Assembly (NCBI GenBank): GCA_002298155.1
Contig: DBME01000179.1
Coordinates: forward strand, 2,176-7,716
DNA: 5,541 nucleotides
Source: Holophagaceae bacterium UBA706
GTDB lineage: Bacteria > Acidobacteriota > Holophagae > Holophagales > Holophagaceae
Direction: 5' to 3'
Shown here: positions 4,722-5,541 of the stretch, piece by piece
How the letters are laid out: each line of letters opens with the position of its first letter
How positions within the stretch are numbered: the stretch's first letter is position 1
Made by a program: the position numbers and the translations under genes
Notes under the pieces: generated by a model
Told to the model about the DNA's origin: nothing
What the model saw: only the letters and a program-made list of their open reading frames with translations
Database searches by the model: none

Positions 4722-5541
4722 AAGCGTTGCCGCGGTCCTGGTCCACCAGGTCCACGAAGAAATCTTCCAGGGAGGGGAGCTCGGGCTCCGCCGGGGTAAA
4801 GGGCAGGCCCAGCGAGGCCACCGCCTGCAGGATGGCGGCGGGATCGCCGCCGGCGGGGTAGGTGAGGCGCACGCTGCGCCCCTGGAGCACGGCGGAGGTC
4901 ACGCCGGGCAGGGCCCGGGCGGCCTCCTGCAGGCGGCGGAACTCGGGGGAGCGCAGGGCGAGGACGCGGCGGCCCATGCCCTCCTTGAGCTCCCGGGGGC
5001 GGCCGTAGGCCATGAGTCTGCCGCCCAGGATGAAGGCCAGGCGGTCGCACTGGTCGGCCTCCCCCAGGTTGTGGGTGGTGACCAGGATGGTCATGCCGTC
5101 GGTGATGAGGTCGGTCATGGCCTCCCAGAACAGGCGCCGGCGCAGGGGGTCCACCCCCGAGGTGGGCTCGTCCAGGAAGAGCACGTCCGGCTCGTGCAGG
5201 GTGGCCGCGGCCAGGGAGACCCGCTGGCGCTCCCCGGTGGAGAGGCCCGCCACCAGCGCATCCCGTAGGGACCACACCTGCATCTCCTTGAGACGGTGGG
5301 TGGTCTCGGCCTTGAGCCGGTCGCCGGAGAGGCCATAGAGGCTGCCGAAGAAGGCCAGGTTCTCGGCCACGGTGAGGTCGGTGAGGAGGCTGGACTTCTG
5401 GCTCATGTAGCCCATGCGCCCTCGCACGGCGTCGGCCTGGGTGAAGAGGTCCCGCCCCAGGGCGCGGGCCTCTCCGGAGGTGGGAGTGAGCACGCCGCAC
5501 AGCATGCGGATGGTGGTGCTCTTGCCGGCGCCGTTGGGGCC
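4720..5541 (-). CDS. ABC transporter ATP-binding protein, YbhF-like (N-terminus outside window)
   Basis: The frame runs to the window edge; the ATG at 5505 is internal because the 12 codons before it encode [12 protein letters not shown], the Walker A motif. Counting that Gly as residue 1, the Q-loop is YMSQKSSLL (45-53, Q48), the signature is LSTGERQR (100-107), Walker B is VLFLDEP (120-126, E125), the D-loop is SGVD (128-131) and the switch His is H157 ([13 protein letters not shown]). A C-terminal regulatory extension of about 80 residues ends in [11 protein letters not shown], as in exporter ATPases of the YbhF/DrrA type. The protein energises the permease encoded nine bases downstream. 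[18 protein letters not shown] and [13 protein letters not shown] closely recall the second nucleotide-binding domain of YbhF, which has two domains fused. Whether this protein is also a tandem fusion is decided by sequence outside the window. Confidence 0.93.
   Translation of the reverse strand, partial: GPNGAGKSTTIRMLCGVLTPTSGEARALGRDLFTQADAVRGRMGYMSQKSSLLTDLTVAENLAFFGSLYGLSGDRLKAETTHRLKEMQVWSLRDALVAGLSTGERQRVSLAAATLHEPDVLFLDEPTSGVDPLRRRLFWEAMTDLITDGMTILVTTHNLGEADQCDRLAFILGGRLMAYGRPRELKEGMGRRVLALRSPEFRRLQEAARALPGVTSAVLQGRSVRLTYPAGGDPAAILQAVASLGLPFTPAEPELPSLEDFFVDLVDQDRGNA

Noticed and set aside
3472..5268. 598-codon open frame on the plus strand opposite the exporter genes
   Set aside because: It is rich in Gly, His, Gln and Glu repeats typical of antisense frames in GC-rich DNA and has no family resemblance, while the opposite strand encodes clear ABC motifs.

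Overview
The window comes from a GC-rich bacterial chromosome. A menaquinone gene of the futalosine route and an ABC-2 exporter resembling the E. coli YbhF/YbhS system suggest a Gram-negative organism. My best guess, from family resemblance and codon style only, is an acidobacterium of the Holophaga/Geothrix type; nothing here, such as rRNA, proves it.

Layout. (1) Positions 1-1325, plus strand: the 3' part of a multidomain signalling protein. It has the tail of a GAF domain, a histidine-kinase module whose catalytic residues are all replaced, a degenerate receiver, and a final intact H-box helix pair with no ATPase domain after it. (2) Positions 1312-2983, minus strand: a two-gene unit, mqnE (aminofutalosine synthase) then fau (5-formyltetrahydrofolate cyclo-ligase). 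The two overlap by 8 nt, and the fau stop overlaps the 3' end of the convergent signalling gene by 14 nt. (3) Positions 2984-3582: about 600 bp of visibly less GC-rich sequence without a large gene. It holds a convincing 26-codon membrane-peptide ORF with a good Shine-Dalgarno, a weaker 25-codon ORF and small hairpin just before it, and a nearly perfect 80-bp inverted repeat around an 84-bp centre. (4) Positions 3583-5541, minus strand: an ABC-2 permease preceded by its ATPase, which runs off the window at the Walker A motif.

The groups do not form one pathway. The mqnE-fau pair looks like a housekeeping operon. The ATPase and permease should work together as an exporter whose substrate cannot be read from sequence. 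The observations most worth following are the inactivated kinase architecture, the long inverted repeat with helically phased GCTGAG-type motifs, and the unannotated small membrane peptide. I see no tRNA, rRNA, CRISPR array, transposase or clear sigma-70 promoter.
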